Shown piece after piece: positions 9,501 through 18,618 of a DNA stretch of 64,000 nt; positions within the stretch are counted from its first letter, which is position 1; each line of letters starts with the position of its first letter. A model generated the notes under the pieces. The model had not been told where the DNA came from. It did not search any database and worked only from the letters and a program-made list of their open reading frames with translations. The translations under genes were made by a program, and so were the position numbers. Where the stretch lies: NCBI RefSeq assembly GCF_003114835.2, contig NZ_AP025028.1, positions 496,001 to 560,000 on the forward strand, read 5' to 3'. This DNA comes from Leptospira kobayashii. GTDB lineage: Bacteria > Spirochaetota > Leptospiria > Leptospirales > Leptospiraceae.

Positions 9501-12500
9501 GGGAGGAGGATTGGGACGATATCGGGGCTCAACAAGCTGCTGTGATGTCGGATTTTTATAGTGCCGGTCTTGCGGGTGACAGCAAACGCACTTCTGCGGC
9601 CTTGAACGATATAGCACAAACGGAGTCAAGGAACGAGAAAAAATTCCAAGAAGCCAAAGCTGCGGCGGAAGCAGCTGATTCCTTTCTCAAAGATATGATC
9701 ATGGCTTATATTTCCGGAGGGATAGAAGGAATTAAATCCTCTATTAAAGGCAAGGTAGAAGATCAGATTAATTCCGGTTTGGCGGCAGCGTTCATCCGTG
9801 CTACCGGGGGGAGTGAAGATCAAATCGCGATGGCTTCGCAATTAGTCAGCTTTATGCGCGGCAAGATGCAGGAAAGAAAGATCAAAAGCAATATGGCTAA
9901 AAACAACCTAACCAATGCGGCGATGGGAGGACTTGCTATTATGACCGGTGGGGCGTCTATGTTACTCAGCGGAGCTATGGGTGCAATGGCGGGGGTTGGA
10001 AACATGATCGGAAGTTCCGGTGCCATGCTCGGTGCAACATTTGGAAGTTCGATGGCAAGTTTTGGCTTAGGCGCCACAAACTCAGTTTATCGGGCGGTAG
10101 CCGGAGACAATGCAGCGGATGCAATGATGAATCGAATCACCGGACCTAAAGACCAATTGGCAGCGATTAAAGCAAATGAGAATGCAATGATCAAATCTTC
10201 CGCTACAACCGCAATCGCATCTGCGACAGGTCTTCCTAAAGATTTAGTAGGTCAAATGTTGACTGACTACCAAGGATCACAAGCGGCGAAGAAAACAAGA
10301 GATGCAATGAATTCCAATCCGATCGGAGTGATAGGAAGTCAGGTGGCAGGACTTGCAGGCGGTATCTTAAAAACCGCAGCAGTCGCAATGGGTGCCAAAG
10401 AAAGAGACATTCAAAAGATGTTGAGTGATGGAAATCGAATGTTGTACTCCGGGGTAATAGATTCGAATTTGGAAGCTCAGTCCCTAGCTTATTTAAATCA
10501 GTCCTTGGGAATGAAAGCACCAGGTACAAGTTATACGTCCAATCTTCCCAAAGACAATGCCGGCATTGTAGATGAACTGGGCCAACGCATCGTAGTGGAT
10601 GAAATCGTTAAAGCTACAGGGATGGACAAGGATGTAGCCGATGCAGCCTTCCGTAAACAGTATGGAGCAATCAAACAGAAGAAAGCGGATAATAAGGCTA
10701 AAAACGAAGCCGTAAGGTCAACAGTCATCACAGCCGTTACGACAGCGGCCACACTCGGAGCAGGTGGGGCATTTGGGCAAACAGTCTTGAAAGGTTTGAC
10801 TGTGCTTGGAGCTGGTAGCGCACAGTTAGGCGCGGCTGTCATCAATCTGGGAGTTCAGGTTGTAGACGGAAGTCGAAATGGCAAAGAAGGGATGCTTGCA
10901 GGTTTTGCGAATGGTGCCATTGGTTTAATAGGTGGGAAAGTTAAAATTCCTATCGGTGACAAACTTTCAGCGCTTACGGATGAATTATCCACAAGCTTAA
11001 CCTCGAAATTAAATCCGCTTTTAGAAAAATCTTTACTCGGTCTCGGAGTCAGTTATGACAAACAAAACGGTTGGGGAGGTTCCCTTGGACTTGGGGGAGC
11101 CAAGGCAAATGTTTCCATCAGTTTCTCTCAGAGAGGGAATACAACTGTATCCGGTTCTATGGAATCAGGATTCAAAGGTATTCAATTAACGGCAAGTAGC
11201 ACAACGAACGGTGCCACCACAATTGGGGCGAATTACAACCCAAATGACAAAGGTCCAAGACAAGGCTGGAACCTCGGAGCAAACTATGATATCAACGGAG
11301 GCGGATTCTCGGGAAGTGTAGGATATACAAATTCAGCAACAGGACTCGGACTCACCTCCACAATTGACCGCAACGGACTATCCACCTCAGGACAGTTAAA
11401 CGGAGTCAATTTGGCAACAATGACTCAAGATGGATTCAGATATGATGAAATCAGTTGGACGGATATAAATATTAATAAGGCACAGGACGCAACAGATGAA
11501 ATACGTCAAAAGGCATCGAATCTAGCCACAGTAAAAGCCAATATGCCTGATGCGGATGTGAGTAGGATGTCTGATAATGAAATCGCAGAGCTTGCAGGCA
11601 AGATCACGATAGAGAAAGAAAATCAGCAATTGCTAAAGAGTGGAATTGCTCAGGATGTTATAAACTCTATGAGTGAATTTGCGAGAGAGCAAGCATTGGA
11701 TAGAATTAATAACGTTGTCGATGTCGGGACTGTAGCGATCGCCGCTTTGACCAGCCTTGGAACCGCAGCCCTTGCCTTTGTCGGATTAGGTGGAACATCT
11801 AACAGTTCTCCGATACCAACGAATATCGGTGCAAGAGTCGTCGAGGTCGCTAGGAGAAAGACTGAAGACGGTGTTGAGACCGTTCTGGATAAAATCTCCG
11901 ATGTTGTCGATCGGGTGAAAGATAACCTAACAGATTCAATCAAAGACCTTTCCACGGACCTTGTCAATTCAGTGGACCGAATGGCTAATCATGTGAAGGA
12001 AATTGCTCAAATGCCAATAGACTGGTGGAATGATGCACCTGCAGTCAATCCGTCTGTATTATCTAAAGCAGATGCGGCCTTGTTAGCTGCAGCAGTGTAT
12101 TCTGATGTTCCGAAAGATAAAAAAGATCAATTACTTGGAAAAAGTGAAAATCTGTTTAAGATTCTTGGTCCGGATGATTTTAGTGGGACAACTTTAGAAA
12201 ACCTACGTTTTAAAGATACTAAATCGGGTTTGGATTCTATGATAGTGAAACGAACTGCAACGATAGATGGAGTAGAGAGAACGGTTTATGTATATGCTTT
12301 GGCAGGAACAGAAGGAGGGCCAATAAGTCAAGACGGGGCAACAAATGCGAGTGCTGTGGTAGGAAGTTCGACTCAATATGAACTTGCCCTTGATAATGCA
12401 AGAAAGATTCAAAAGTATCTAAAGGAACATGATCCAAGTGCAATTATAATGACAACAGGTCATTCTTTAGGTGGAGGAATGGCGGCTTCCATCTCTCTAC

Positions 12501-14104
12501 AGACTGGAATTCCTGCGATCACTTTCAATCCTGCCGGAACCAACTTTCTTACCAATGGGATTTCCAATGCATTCAATACGGGATGGAATCAAATTGATGC
12601 ATACATCACTCCGACTGATCCGTTGAATACTTTAGTGCAAAGGCCTTTATTTCCTTTCATTGGTCCCAATGGTAGAACTCACACGGAAACGATTATGACT
12701 CCATCAGGAATCTTTAAGGGTCACAAAATAGAGAACTTCGTAGATCATTATTTTAAAAATGAAAATACGGAAACGGTTAATCCAATGAAATTAATAGAAA
12801 TACCTCATGCAACAGTAGAGGGTAGTGCGGGAGGCTTTGCTCAAGCTTTCTCTGAGACAGTTTATGAACCGCTGAAAAAGAAAATTCCAAATAAAGTAAA
12901 AGATAGTTTAAACAGCGTTATCAGAAATACATCTATGGGGTTTGGTTACAGTCCCGTAGTAAACGAAAGCACAGTGGGAAATAAACCTGAAGTTGCTTCT
13001 CGCCCTTTGAATGTGAGTGAGATTTCGAATTCGTCTGCTACCTTACAACAGAGATTTATCGAAGCAGTAGAACTCCCGAATGTGAATGATTTTAAGAAAG
13101 GAGGTAGTTTAAAATTAGAATTTTCAGAAACGACACCTCCTGAAAAAATTCATGAGACAATAGAGAAGATCGGAACTCAAATGATTAAAGATGCATATTT
13201 CAACTATGATGCTTCTATAAAATCAAAGGACTTACTCGAAAAATTCGCAAAGGAAAATGGGCTTAATACTCCAAGTTCGACCCCGGAGCAAAAGCAGCTG
13301 TATCAAAAATTGCAATCTGAATTGAATGCAACGATTAAGAATGCAAAGGTAGATCCGTTAAAAGCAAGAATTGATTATACAAGAGAAAATTATGCGAGAA
13401 TCACTGCAGAAACTCTTGTGAATAGGTATGGTGATAAAATCGATACTGAAAATAGTACGGATCGTGTTACCGTATTAAAAAATGGAGAAGGAATGATTTT
13501 AAATCAGGTAGCTTACGATTCTCAGAGAGACAATACTAGCAAAATAGAATTTTCTGATTATACTCTTTATCCGGGTAATGAATGTTCACCAACTTCAACT
13601 TCAATCGTCGCTGAATATATGGGAGCAACTTCTCAAAATGGAATGTATCAATTTGTGGATGATTTTATCAAACAGGCAAATAACGATGGGGTTCTTGTTA
13701 GTGGAACGGAGTTGAAAGAAGATAAATATTTAAAGCAGGTCCTTGCAAAATATGATCAGAAATTGATTGATTTAAAAGTAGATTTGGTTCCAATTTCTGG
13801 AATAAGCCCAACTCAGTATAAACCTGATCCAAATAATTGGAAAACAGATTCTATCAAAAAGGCTTTGAGTGAAGGCAAACCGGTAGTAGTTGGTGGGGAA
13901 TTTAACGTTTCTCCAGTTATCGGAGGTCATAGATTAGTGATTGTAGGTTATGATTCTACGGGTTGGATAGTCCATGATCCGTATGGAAATGCGAATAATA
14001 CTAGTTACCAAGGGTCGGGAATGTATGCTCATTATGATTTCGGTAAATGGGATATAGGCAAAAAGACTGCATTCGTAATTGAAAATATCCAAAAGGAGAA
14101 ATAA
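6506..14104 (+). CDS. giant exported protein with lipase-like and C39-like peptidase domains (polymorphic-toxin-like)
   Basis: 2532 residues from the ATG at 6506, which has a GGAGA RBS eight bases upstream; an in-frame TTG at 6482 lacks one. It opens with a signal or anchor helix (about 18-37, ending FAGRTFSQ). Then come a long Gln/Asn-rich helical part with coiled coils (to about 640), an Ala/Gly-rich hydrophobic stretch (about 1138-1197), a second Gly/Ala stretch (about 1405-1478), and a Gly/Ser β-rich region (about 1490-1650). A lipase class 3-like α/β-hydrolase follows, with GHSLGGG (Ser1987), Asp2038 in TPTDPLN and His2073. The end is a C39-like papain-fold peptidase with Cys2360 (GNECSPTS), His2475 (GGHRLV) and Asp2491 (VHDPYG). 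Length and N-terminal style match the leptospiral TIGR04388 'longest protein' family as I remember it. Toxin or processing roles of the tail are inferred. Two small genes follow in the same direction, the first after six bases. Confidence 0.75.
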   Translation: MKQEQTKEQNFTLFTKTQAWIGLSSFVLAMFFAGRTFSQEVIPQLQMDEYNSNVMNQVYGQSYFLNSIAGWTDQVTYYKGLLRANWEAAADSAIYNYVSNITTSDSYNNVDAYKDYVQKELESQKIAALNTWEDRANLDFLENRNEFVLRLNTNRVDTTYLNRIGIQTTLSGQDTHNQALQLQQQIANASNQWSQNFNQNAQQGFNDFATSLQTIESQYSQFLDSMDESEATFQNNLNAIDSYKTAVKTGIKGIVDQFKGMLVDTCNQPDDCVYKKANQAGLNDAGIMLTNLIGRMETVLNQTTLDSSNILTSISTEVTSFLAGVRNTAATNTTSFANRIDTYQTTLNFDPSMNIYTTDVSGIISSIYSDSFGSVPDNQRFVAWQQSPGSRDFANIPEPLKSIFLAIRSDNMEGVRFLLNQLVGTGDRTVTSVTFANLYTDSYNMYNQMPGGLTGVSHTEGNFLRDRAVGTPYDSWWQIRPWNTTEMQMGAIGYRALYVVHDAHASVMADYWGSNSTSLTGQLGKYTNDINPAIRNWEGQVASYSSFYEQWKVNADALKAQAKADYENSLADLEAKKSAWVSKLETERQEGLIKWEEMQKNAANAESKNDLAALKSDLISGKSSTFDFSTGTESVLGRYEDSLTSLTTKEFVFQEPVQQQVIAQDTSISVKEFFSKDQSLMAISKIEVFDKVSTLGSFSLGGLASSIGLVQTDPTIYKTISLVESAAGAVGGFASSLTGSNTSGGQSFSIFNAASQKTVETSLKVDGKDIGAVFSNTANGVYQYAQLLSANENNERSADREQEKLLNQLTYGIKWEDRAVTKFNEKGEIVGDPLLTDLLKRFTEPSKYDTNQLDGCKAGGGSPEDCFNNYYKKELSFLKERGWEYQDGMIVKSLSRADKVMLGQTAGLDLSAEEKAVAGSCYVNPQSCKTLLRQDYTYTLNQNSNVATVTKIISDGKIAGKNSKGEYISGKQEETRYVSLSEVKPVIAPKGKDLFDVWGEEDWDDIGAQQAAVMSDFYSAGLAGDSKRTSAALNDIAQTESRNEKKFQEAKAAAEAADSFLKDMIMAYISGGIEGIKSSIKGKVEDQINSGLAAAFIRATGGSEDQIAMASQLVSFMRGKMQERKIKSNMAKNNLTNAAMGGLAIMTGGASMLLSGAMGAMAGVGNMIGSSGAMLGATFGSSMASFGLGATNSVYRAVAGDNAADAMMNRITGPKDQLAAIKANENAMIKSSATTAIASATGLPKDLVGQMLTDYQGSQAAKKTRDAMNSNPIGVIGSQVAGLAGGILKTAAVAMGAKERDIQKMLSDGNRMLYSGVIDSNLEAQSLAYLNQSLGMKAPGTSYTSNLPKDNAGIVDELGQRIVVDEIVKATGMDKDVADAAFRKQYGAIKQKKADNKAKNEAVRSTVITAVTTAATLGAGGAFGQTVLKGLTVLGAGSAQLGAAVINLGVQVVDGSRNGKEGMLAGFANGAIGLIGGKVKIPIGDKLSALTDELSTSLTSKLNPLLEKSLLGLGVSYDKQNGWGGSLGLGGAKANVSISFSQRGNTTVSGSMESGFKGIQLTASSTTNGATTIGANYNPNDKGPRQGWNLGANYDINGGGFSGSVGYTNSATGLGLTSTIDRNGLSTSGQLNGVNLATMTQDGFRYDEISWTDININKAQDATDEIRQKASNLATVKANMPDADVSRMSDNEIAELAGKITIEKENQQLLKSGIAQDVINSMSEFAREQALDRINNVVDVGTVAIAALTSLGTAALAFVGLGGTSNSSPIPTNIGARVVEVARRKTEDGVETVLDKISDVVDRVKDNLTDSIKDLSTDLVNSVDRMANHVKEIAQMPIDWWNDAPAVNPSVLSKADAALLAAAVYSDVPKDKKDQLLGKSENLFKILGPDDFSGTTLENLRFKDTKSGLDSMIVKRTATIDGVERTVYVYALAGTEGGPISQDGATNASAVVGSSTQYELALDNARKIQKYLKEHDPSAIIMTTGHSLGGGMAASISLQTGIPAITFNPAGTNFLTNGISNAFNTGWNQIDAYITPTDPLNTLVQRPLFPFIGPNGRTHTETIMTPSGIFKGHKIENFVDHYFKNENTETVNPMKLIEIPHATVEGSAGGFAQAFSETVYEPLKKKIPNKVKDSLNSVIRNTSMGFGYSPVVNESTVGNKPEVASRPLNVSEISNSSATLQQRFIEAVELPNVNDFKKGGSLKLEFSETTPPEKIHETIEKIGTQMIKDAYFNYDASIKSKDLLEKFAKENGLNTPSSTPEQKQLYQKLQSELNATIKNAKVDPLKARIDYTRENYARITAETLVNRYGDKIDTENSTDRVTVLKNGEGMILNQVAYDSQRDNTSKIEFSDYTLYPGNECSPTSTSIVAEYMGATSQNGMYQFVDDFIKQANNDGVLVSGTELKEDKYLKQVLAKYDQKLIDLKVDLVPISGISPTQYKPDPNNWKTDSIKKALSEGKPVVVGGEFNVSPVIGGHRLVIVGYDSTGWIVHDPYGNANNTSYQGSGMYAHYDFGKWDIGKKTAFVIENIQKEK

Positions 14105-14110
14105 CAGGAA

Positions 14111-14806
14111 ATGAGATATTCGATTCTATTACTCATCTTTCCCACCTTATTTGTAGAAGCGAGGGATCTTAATTTTGAGAAACTTTACGTCAATGTAAAC
14201 GATTGCCTTAAAGGAAGAGAGTGCTTTCAAGCAGTCGCTAGTTCCTTCTTAATAGAGAAGGGCAAACCTCAGGATGAATATATTCCCCCGAAAATACATG
14301 ACTATAAAAAAGAAACAGCATGGTGTGTATCAAAAAACCAAGGAATAGCAGAATTCATCTATGTGCCATATCAAAACGACCCAAGTATTAATGAATATAA
14401 AGAAATTTTGCAAAGAGGAGACTACTATTCTTTATTTAAGGTTACAAATGGATTTGCCAGAAACAAAGATTTATTTTTAGCAAATAATAGAGTTAAGAAA
14501 GTTTCTATCGAGGTGCAGGAGGTTGGATATACAATGTCCGTATCAGGACCAGATACGGCTGCTGGAACAGATATAAAAATATATGAAGGTCCTCTCTTCA
14601 ATAGCCTTCATGAGATTGAATTAATGGATACGATGGATGAGCAAAAGTTTAAACTAAAAATCATTCCTAAACTTAAAAAGGATCCCTATCTTCAGATGGA
14701 TCTGTTATTTAAGATTATAATCAAAGATATCTATCCTGGTTCTAAGTATAAGGATACCTGCATTTCTGACGCTAGTTTTTCTATTGTTGTGCCAGAGAAA
14801 AACTAG
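14111..14806 (+). CDS. small exported protein with discoidin/NADase-type glycan-binding-like pattern
   Basis: A 231-residue protein with a signal peptide (MRYSILLLIFPTLFVEA). The mature part shows the order seen in NADase-type glycan-binding (discoidin-like) domains: ASSFLIEKG, YIPPKIHDYKKETAWCV, GIAEFIYV, a late FKVTNGFA, and LFLANNRVKKVSIEV. Such domains usually bind sugars. The gene starts six bases after the stop of the giant toxin-like gene, on the same strand, so the two are probably co-transcribed. It could be a partner or an immunity protein that works in the periplasm; neither is shown. There is no lipobox. Confidence 0.55.
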   Translation: MRYSILLLIFPTLFVEARDLNFEKLYVNVNDCLKGRECFQAVASSFLIEKGKPQDEYIPPKIHDYKKETAWCVSKNQGIAEFIYVPYQNDPSINEYKEILQRGDYYSLFKVTNGFARNKDLFLANNRVKKVSIEVQEVGYTMSVSGPDTAAGTDIKIYEGPLFNSLHEIELMDTMDEQKFKLKIIPKLKKDPYLQMDLLFKIIIKDIYPGSKYKDTCISDASFSIVVPEKN

Positions 14807-14923
14807 ATTCAATGGAAAAATTTTATCATTTCTGATTTTACGTTAGCCGTTTGGGACAAAAATATAAAGGATTGAATATAGAAAAACTATGCATTTAATC
14901 GAGAAAAGATAGGGGTGTATTTT

Positions 14924-15847
14924 ATGAAATACTTGATCTATATAGTATGCATATTTATTTCCATCTCTTGTGCGGAATGGCGTTTTAGAACAAAAGTAAA
15001 TATGGGATTGATTGATTTAGATGCACCCCTGCCTCCTGGAACCAGAATTACTGGTTACGATTTTAGATTATTCCGAGGAACTCCCGTTTGGGAACTAACC
15101 AAGGCTGCAGTGATACAAGATACTGAAAAAATGAAAAAAATCGTGCAAGAGGAGAAGCTGGATGTGGATTTCCGAGAGCCCAAGTTTGAAGAAACTTTGT
15201 TGTCTATGGAGGTTAAAAATGAAAGGTACGATTCCATTAGGACATTGCTAGAATTAGGTGCAGACCCCAACAAACAAGGGAATTCACTTTCAGAAGGTTA
15301 TTCACCTGTGATGTATGCAGCAAGTGCGAGAGACACGAGGGTATTAAAATTATTATTAGCGCACGGAGGTAATCCAAATATAGAAGGGAAAGGGAAAATA
15401 AGTAGCGGTACAATTACATATACTCCGTTACTAAATGCTAGTAAACGTGGAAGATTAGAAAATGTAAAACTATTAGTGAAAGTGGGTGCAGATATACATT
15501 TTCAAAATGAACTAGGTGAGACACCACTAAAAGAAGCTCTAATACAAGATCACATGGATATCGTATTATACTTACTCGAAAATGGAATCGAATACAAACA
15601 TCAACTTGGCACTGCTAGTGGGAAAAATTATAATACGAAAGAAGAATATCCATTATTTATCGCGGACAAATTACGTTTTAACACTCTCCCCCTAAACTCC
15701 GAACAATACAAACAAAAAATGAAAGTTGTTGCATTCTTAAAGAAAAATGGAATCGACTACAGAGCCACTCCAATCCCACTCGCAGCAATTAACGAAGCGA
15801 AGAGACTTTATCCAAATAATTGGGAAGATTATTTAGATAAGTATTGA
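14924..15847 (+). CDS. ankyrin-repeat lipoprotein
   Basis: The ATG at 14924 has an AGGGG RBS eight bases upstream; an in-frame GTG at 14915 overlaps that RBS. The 307-residue product has a short lipoprotein signal ending ISISC. Ankyrin units follow: YDSIRTLLELGADPNKQG, YSPVMYAASARDTRVLKLLLAHGG, YTPLLNASKRGRLENVKLLVKVGAD, and ETPLKEALIQDHMDIVLYLLENGI. Ankyrin repeats bind other proteins; as a lipoprotein it would act in the periplasm. Exported ankyrin proteins are known as immunity partners in several toxin systems. Its place 117 bases after the second gene of the toxin-like locus suggests such a role, which is inference only. Confidence 0.75.
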   Translation: MKYLIYIVCIFISISCAEWRFRTKVNMGLIDLDAPLPPGTRITGYDFRLFRGTPVWELTKAAVIQDTEKMKKIVQEEKLDVDFREPKFEETLLSMEVKNERYDSIRTLLELGADPNKQGNSLSEGYSPVMYAASARDTRVLKLLLAHGGNPNIEGKGKISSGTITYTPLLNASKRGRLENVKLLVKVGADIHFQNELGETPLKEALIQDHMDIVLYLLENGIEYKHQLGTASGKNYNTKEEYPLFIADKLRFNTLPLNSEQYKQKMKVVAFLKKNGIDYRATPIPLAAINEAKRLYPNNWEDYLDKY

Positions 15848-15959
15848 GAGGATTTTTCTTCTTATAGTATTCGCCGATTAGTTTTTTCTAACTTAACTTA
15901 GATCGAATACCTTCCATAGACTCTTGCCGTTATCTTTTCTGAGCCTCATAAAAACCAAA

Positions 15960-16088
15960 GTATTGAACACTTACCGGATCAAAATCCCTTCCCGCGCCAC
16001 CGGATCGACCGAGCGTTGCCGTCGAGGGAGAGCCGGGTCGGGGATGTGGATTTCATTTATATCCACAGAATAAATCCGAGGCGCCCAG
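15960..16088. repeat. GC-rich intergenic stretch, probably a decayed dispersed repeat
   Basis: The 242-base gap between two converging genes contains a GC-rich tract unlike its AT-rich surroundings. It includes CCCGCGCCACCGGATCGACC at 15991-16010, and a hairpin-forming GTGGAT / ATCCAC pair near 16046-16066. On the reverse strand, TGGCGCGGGAAGG resembles TGGCGCGGGGGAAGG in the structured region near 37464. No reading frame or RNA gene is evident. It may also help end transcription from both sides. Confidence 0.35.
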
Positions 16089-16089
16089 A

Positions 16090-17151
16090 TTACACTGTTT
16101 GGGTTGCATCATTTCCTTCAGGATTTGTTTCACGATTTGCGTGAGCCATGCTTTTGAAGTCGTTGAAAGGGATTCCGTATTTTTTCAGAATCGGTTTTAC
16201 TTTAGGTGCGACTGCCTGTCTTAGATAGAACGGTTGCGTTACGATGAAATGGTGGATTCCGTGAGTGGCGCCGAAATTAAAACAAAACAGTTGTAAGGGG
16301 AAAGTGAGCCAGGAATCCAAAACTTGGGTTTGCCGGTATAAGCTTTTGACATCGCCATAATAATGCATATTGGAAGAAACGATTTGGATCGCGGATTGTC
16401 TCAACCAACAAGGAATCAAGTAAACGACTGCGGTAGTGTTTAGGATAGAATGAATATTTGCGATAATGCCTGTTTCATGGAAGGGGTTGGCAAGTGCGAT
16501 GTTTACCAAAGAGAACAATCCCCAGCCTAAAAAAGTATACCATAGCAAAAGAAAAACGGATTGATACGGTCCTTTGGTCGCCGGGGATTTGATTTTTCTT
16601 AAATAACGAATCGCATCTTTTTTGATTTTCGGTCCTTGCAATACGACTGCCAGAATCGGATCGATCATTACTAAAATCCGTTTCCATCCCCAAGGCATGC
16701 CGTTGCTGATAAATCTTTCTTCTATGTCCTCTTTGTTTCCCGATACCTTATGATGCAAAAGATGAATTTCTTTTCGAAACCAAGGATTGACCACATTGGC
16801 TCTGAACAACCAAACCACCCAAAAGAGAAAGTTTTGTATCTTCGGATTTTCTTTGAAGTAGATATTGTGGATGAGATCATGTTCCATTTCATGTAAGAAA
16901 GAAGCGAAGATCGCATTTCCAATAATACAGATCCAAAAAGGGAGGAGTCCTGCGATGTATAGGCTTCCCAATAAAATCATTCCCGATGCGGAACCGATCA
17001 CAATTCCAAAACCGATTGCATTTTGATGACGTAAAAAAGTGAATCGTTTTCTCAGTTTCGAATCGGAATACCGTATCCATTTCATGATTCGTTTTGTTTT
17101 TTCTTTTTCGGAAAACATTTTCGTTTTTCTTTCCAATACTAAAGAGGTCAT
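16090..17151 (-). CDS. membrane fatty-acid desaturase
   Basis: 353 residues with the three histidine boxes of the membrane desaturase/hydroxylase superfamily: His87-Glu-Met-Glu-His91 with DLIHN following, His130-Leu-Leu-His-His134, and His297-Gly-Ile-His-His301. Hydrophobic pairs lie at about 45-85 and 105-120 and again near 195-245, giving four or so membrane helices. These enzymes use a di-iron centre and O2 to put a double bond (or hydroxyl) into an acyl chain in the inner membrane. A GGAG box seven bases upstream supports the start. The gene upstream on the same strand, 107 bases away, is a membrane-bound AraC regulator, so a lipid-responsive pair is plausible. The substrate is not known. 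Confidence 0.85.
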   Translation of the reverse strand: MTSLVLERKTKMFSEKEKTKRIMKWIRYSDSKLRKRFTFLRHQNAIGFGIVIGSASGMILLGSLYIAGLLPFWICIIGNAIFASFLHEMEHDLIHNIYFKENPKIQNFLFWVVWLFRANVVNPWFRKEIHLLHHKVSGNKEDIEERFISNGMPWGWKRILVMIDPILAVVLQGPKIKKDAIRYLRKIKSPATKGPYQSVFLLLWYTFLGWGLFSLVNIALANPFHETGIIANIHSILNTTAVVYLIPCWLRQSAIQIVSSNMHYYGDVKSLYRQTQVLDSWLTFPLQLFCFNFGATHGIHHFIVTQPFYLRQAVAPKVKPILKKYGIPFNDFKSMAHANRETNPEGNDATQTV

Positions 17152-17258
17152 CGCATTCTCCTACCTGACGATCGGATATCTTACAGGATTTTTTCGAAGC
17201 GGTCGTTCCGTTTTATAAACTGATACCTGGTAAATGGAACCGAATGATAGAATGTTAC

Positions 17259-18365
17259 TTAACGAATGGAATTTTTTTCTCTATATTCGGAAGGAGTAAG
17301 GCCGGTTTGTTTTAAAAATGCCCTTAGGAACGCGGTTTTACTTCGAAACCCAACTTCGTATCCGATGTCTAAAATCGATCTTTGCGGTTCGCTTTGCAAA
17401 AGTTCGCAGGCTTCCTTGATTCTGTATTCGTTTACAAAAATAGAAAAATTCTTTCCCATTTCTTTGTTGATCAGTTCGGAAAGTTGATGAGGAGTGAGTC
17501 CCAGCTCTTCGGCAAGGTTTGCAAGGTTTAAGTCTTCTTCCTTATATAGTTTTTCTTTTTCCATACTCAAGGTTAAATTGTTCCTGAGGGTTTCCAAATC
17601 CATCCCGATGAGCAAAGAACGATTGTATTTGCGTAAGGTTTCTCTTGCGACTTCCTGTAAATTTTGAAAATATGCAGGATACCTTCTTCCGATCAAATAG
17701 GCAATGCATAAGCTAAGGGCCATCATATCGGCGCTTGCCAAAAGAAAGATCGGATTCTTATGAAAAAGATAAAGAGCGCCGACCGTATGATTTGTTATGG
17801 TAGCGAGGATGATGTAAAGTAGAACACGGGCTGTCCATTCTTCTCTTAGCACACTCGGCTTGAAAAGCATTCTGCTTCCCCGGAGCAATGCCGCAATGTA
17901 AGCACCTAATATCAGTAAGGGTATGTAAAAAACAAAATCCAACAAGGAATTTTCAGAAATAAAAACCTCTATCGAATCGGATAATTCCCTGTTTCCCGTC
18001 AAAAGAATATTTGCATACCATACCCAAAAGAGTCCGGGAAGAAAAAAATGTTTTCCGTCCAGCCCGAATAAGGATGTTTCAAATTCCGAATCCTGAATGA
18101 TTTTATGAATCCCGTAAAGGACAGGACCTACTGTTGCCAATACCGGGATATGTAAGATGATGATCTTGGGAAGAAAGGAATGAAATCCCAGCACCAAACA
18201 GAGTCCTGTTCCCTGCAGTATGCCAAGAGAGATAAATAAAATCGCGAGTAGTCTATTTAAGGAAGTTTTTCTTTCTAATATACATTGTCCCAAACAAAGA
18301 AGGAAACCCAAATGGGTCCCGAAGATTGCAAAGGAAATAAAGATCCATGAAGCCGGAAAATCCAA
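17259..18365 (-). CDS. AraC-family regulator with multi-TM sensor domain
   Basis: 368 residues. The first about 230 hold six to seven transmembrane helices (starts WIFISFAIFGTHLGFLLCLG; later LLDFVFYIPLLILGAYIAAL and FLLASADMMALSLCIAYLIG). The last about 100 form an AraC double helix-turn-helix: NLANLAEELGLTPHQLSELI and SILDIGYEVGFRSKTAFLRA, ending KQTGLTPSEYREK. Regulators of this build sense something in or across the inner membrane and bind DNA while anchored. It lies upstream of the desaturase on the same strand, which makes that gene the first candidate target. The ligand is unknown. Confidence 0.88.
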   Translation of the reverse strand: MDFPASWIFISFAIFGTHLGFLLCLGQCILERKTSLNRLLAILFISLGILQGTGLCLVLGFHSFLPKIIILHIPVLATVGPVLYGIHKIIQDSEFETSLFGLDGKHFFLPGLFWVWYANILLTGNRELSDSIEVFISENSLLDFVFYIPLLILGAYIAALLRGSRMLFKPSVLREEWTARVLLYIILATITNHTVGALYLFHKNPIFLLASADMMALSLCIAYLIGRRYPAYFQNLQEVARETLRKYNRSLLIGMDLETLRNNLTLSMEKEKLYKEEDLNLANLAEELGLTPHQLSELINKEMGKNFSIFVNEYRIKEACELLQSEPQRSILDIGYEVGFRSKTAFLRAFLKQTGLTPSEYREKNSIR

Positions 18366-18411
18366 AGTTCCCCGTTGATAGTGCTGCGATCACAACTGTA
18401 TAGTAGGAACT

Positions 18412-18618
18412 CTATCTGGAAGCGTCACTGGTTGTAGCACCTCCCGCAAACAAAACCAGGAAACCGATCGGACTTGTCGTCTCTCCCGGCGGCTTTGTAA
18501 CGGATTGCACTGAGGGGTTTAGCAAACATTGGCAAAATAAAGCCAGAAAAAATGCAGCAAGTAGAAGGCGGATTGAAACGTTCTTACGATCTGATAGATG
18601 GGGTGAATTTGTTTTCAT
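18412..18618 (-). CDS. short lipoprotein, truncated relative of the CxxNPxxQSV family
   Basis: 68 residues with a lipoprotein signal (LLLAAFFLALFCQC). The mature start CLLNPSVQSVTKP, followed by Gly-rich FLVLFAGGATTS, matches the beginning of the larger lipoproteins at 2208-3068 and 18799-19680. The later β-sandwich domains are missing because of an early stop. It is either a minimal member or the remains of a truncated copy; an AAGGAAG RBS just upstream argues that it is still translated. It lies head to tail with its full-length relative, 180 bases away. Confidence 0.55.
   Translation of the reverse strand: MKTNSPHLSDRKNVSIRLLLAAFFLALFCQCLLNPSVQSVTKPPGETTSPIGFLVLFAGGATTSDASR

Noticed and set aside
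15848..16089. tRNA or small RNA gene in the GC-rich gap
   Set aside because: No cloverleaf or conserved T-loop could be drawn; the tract looks like a decayed repeat.
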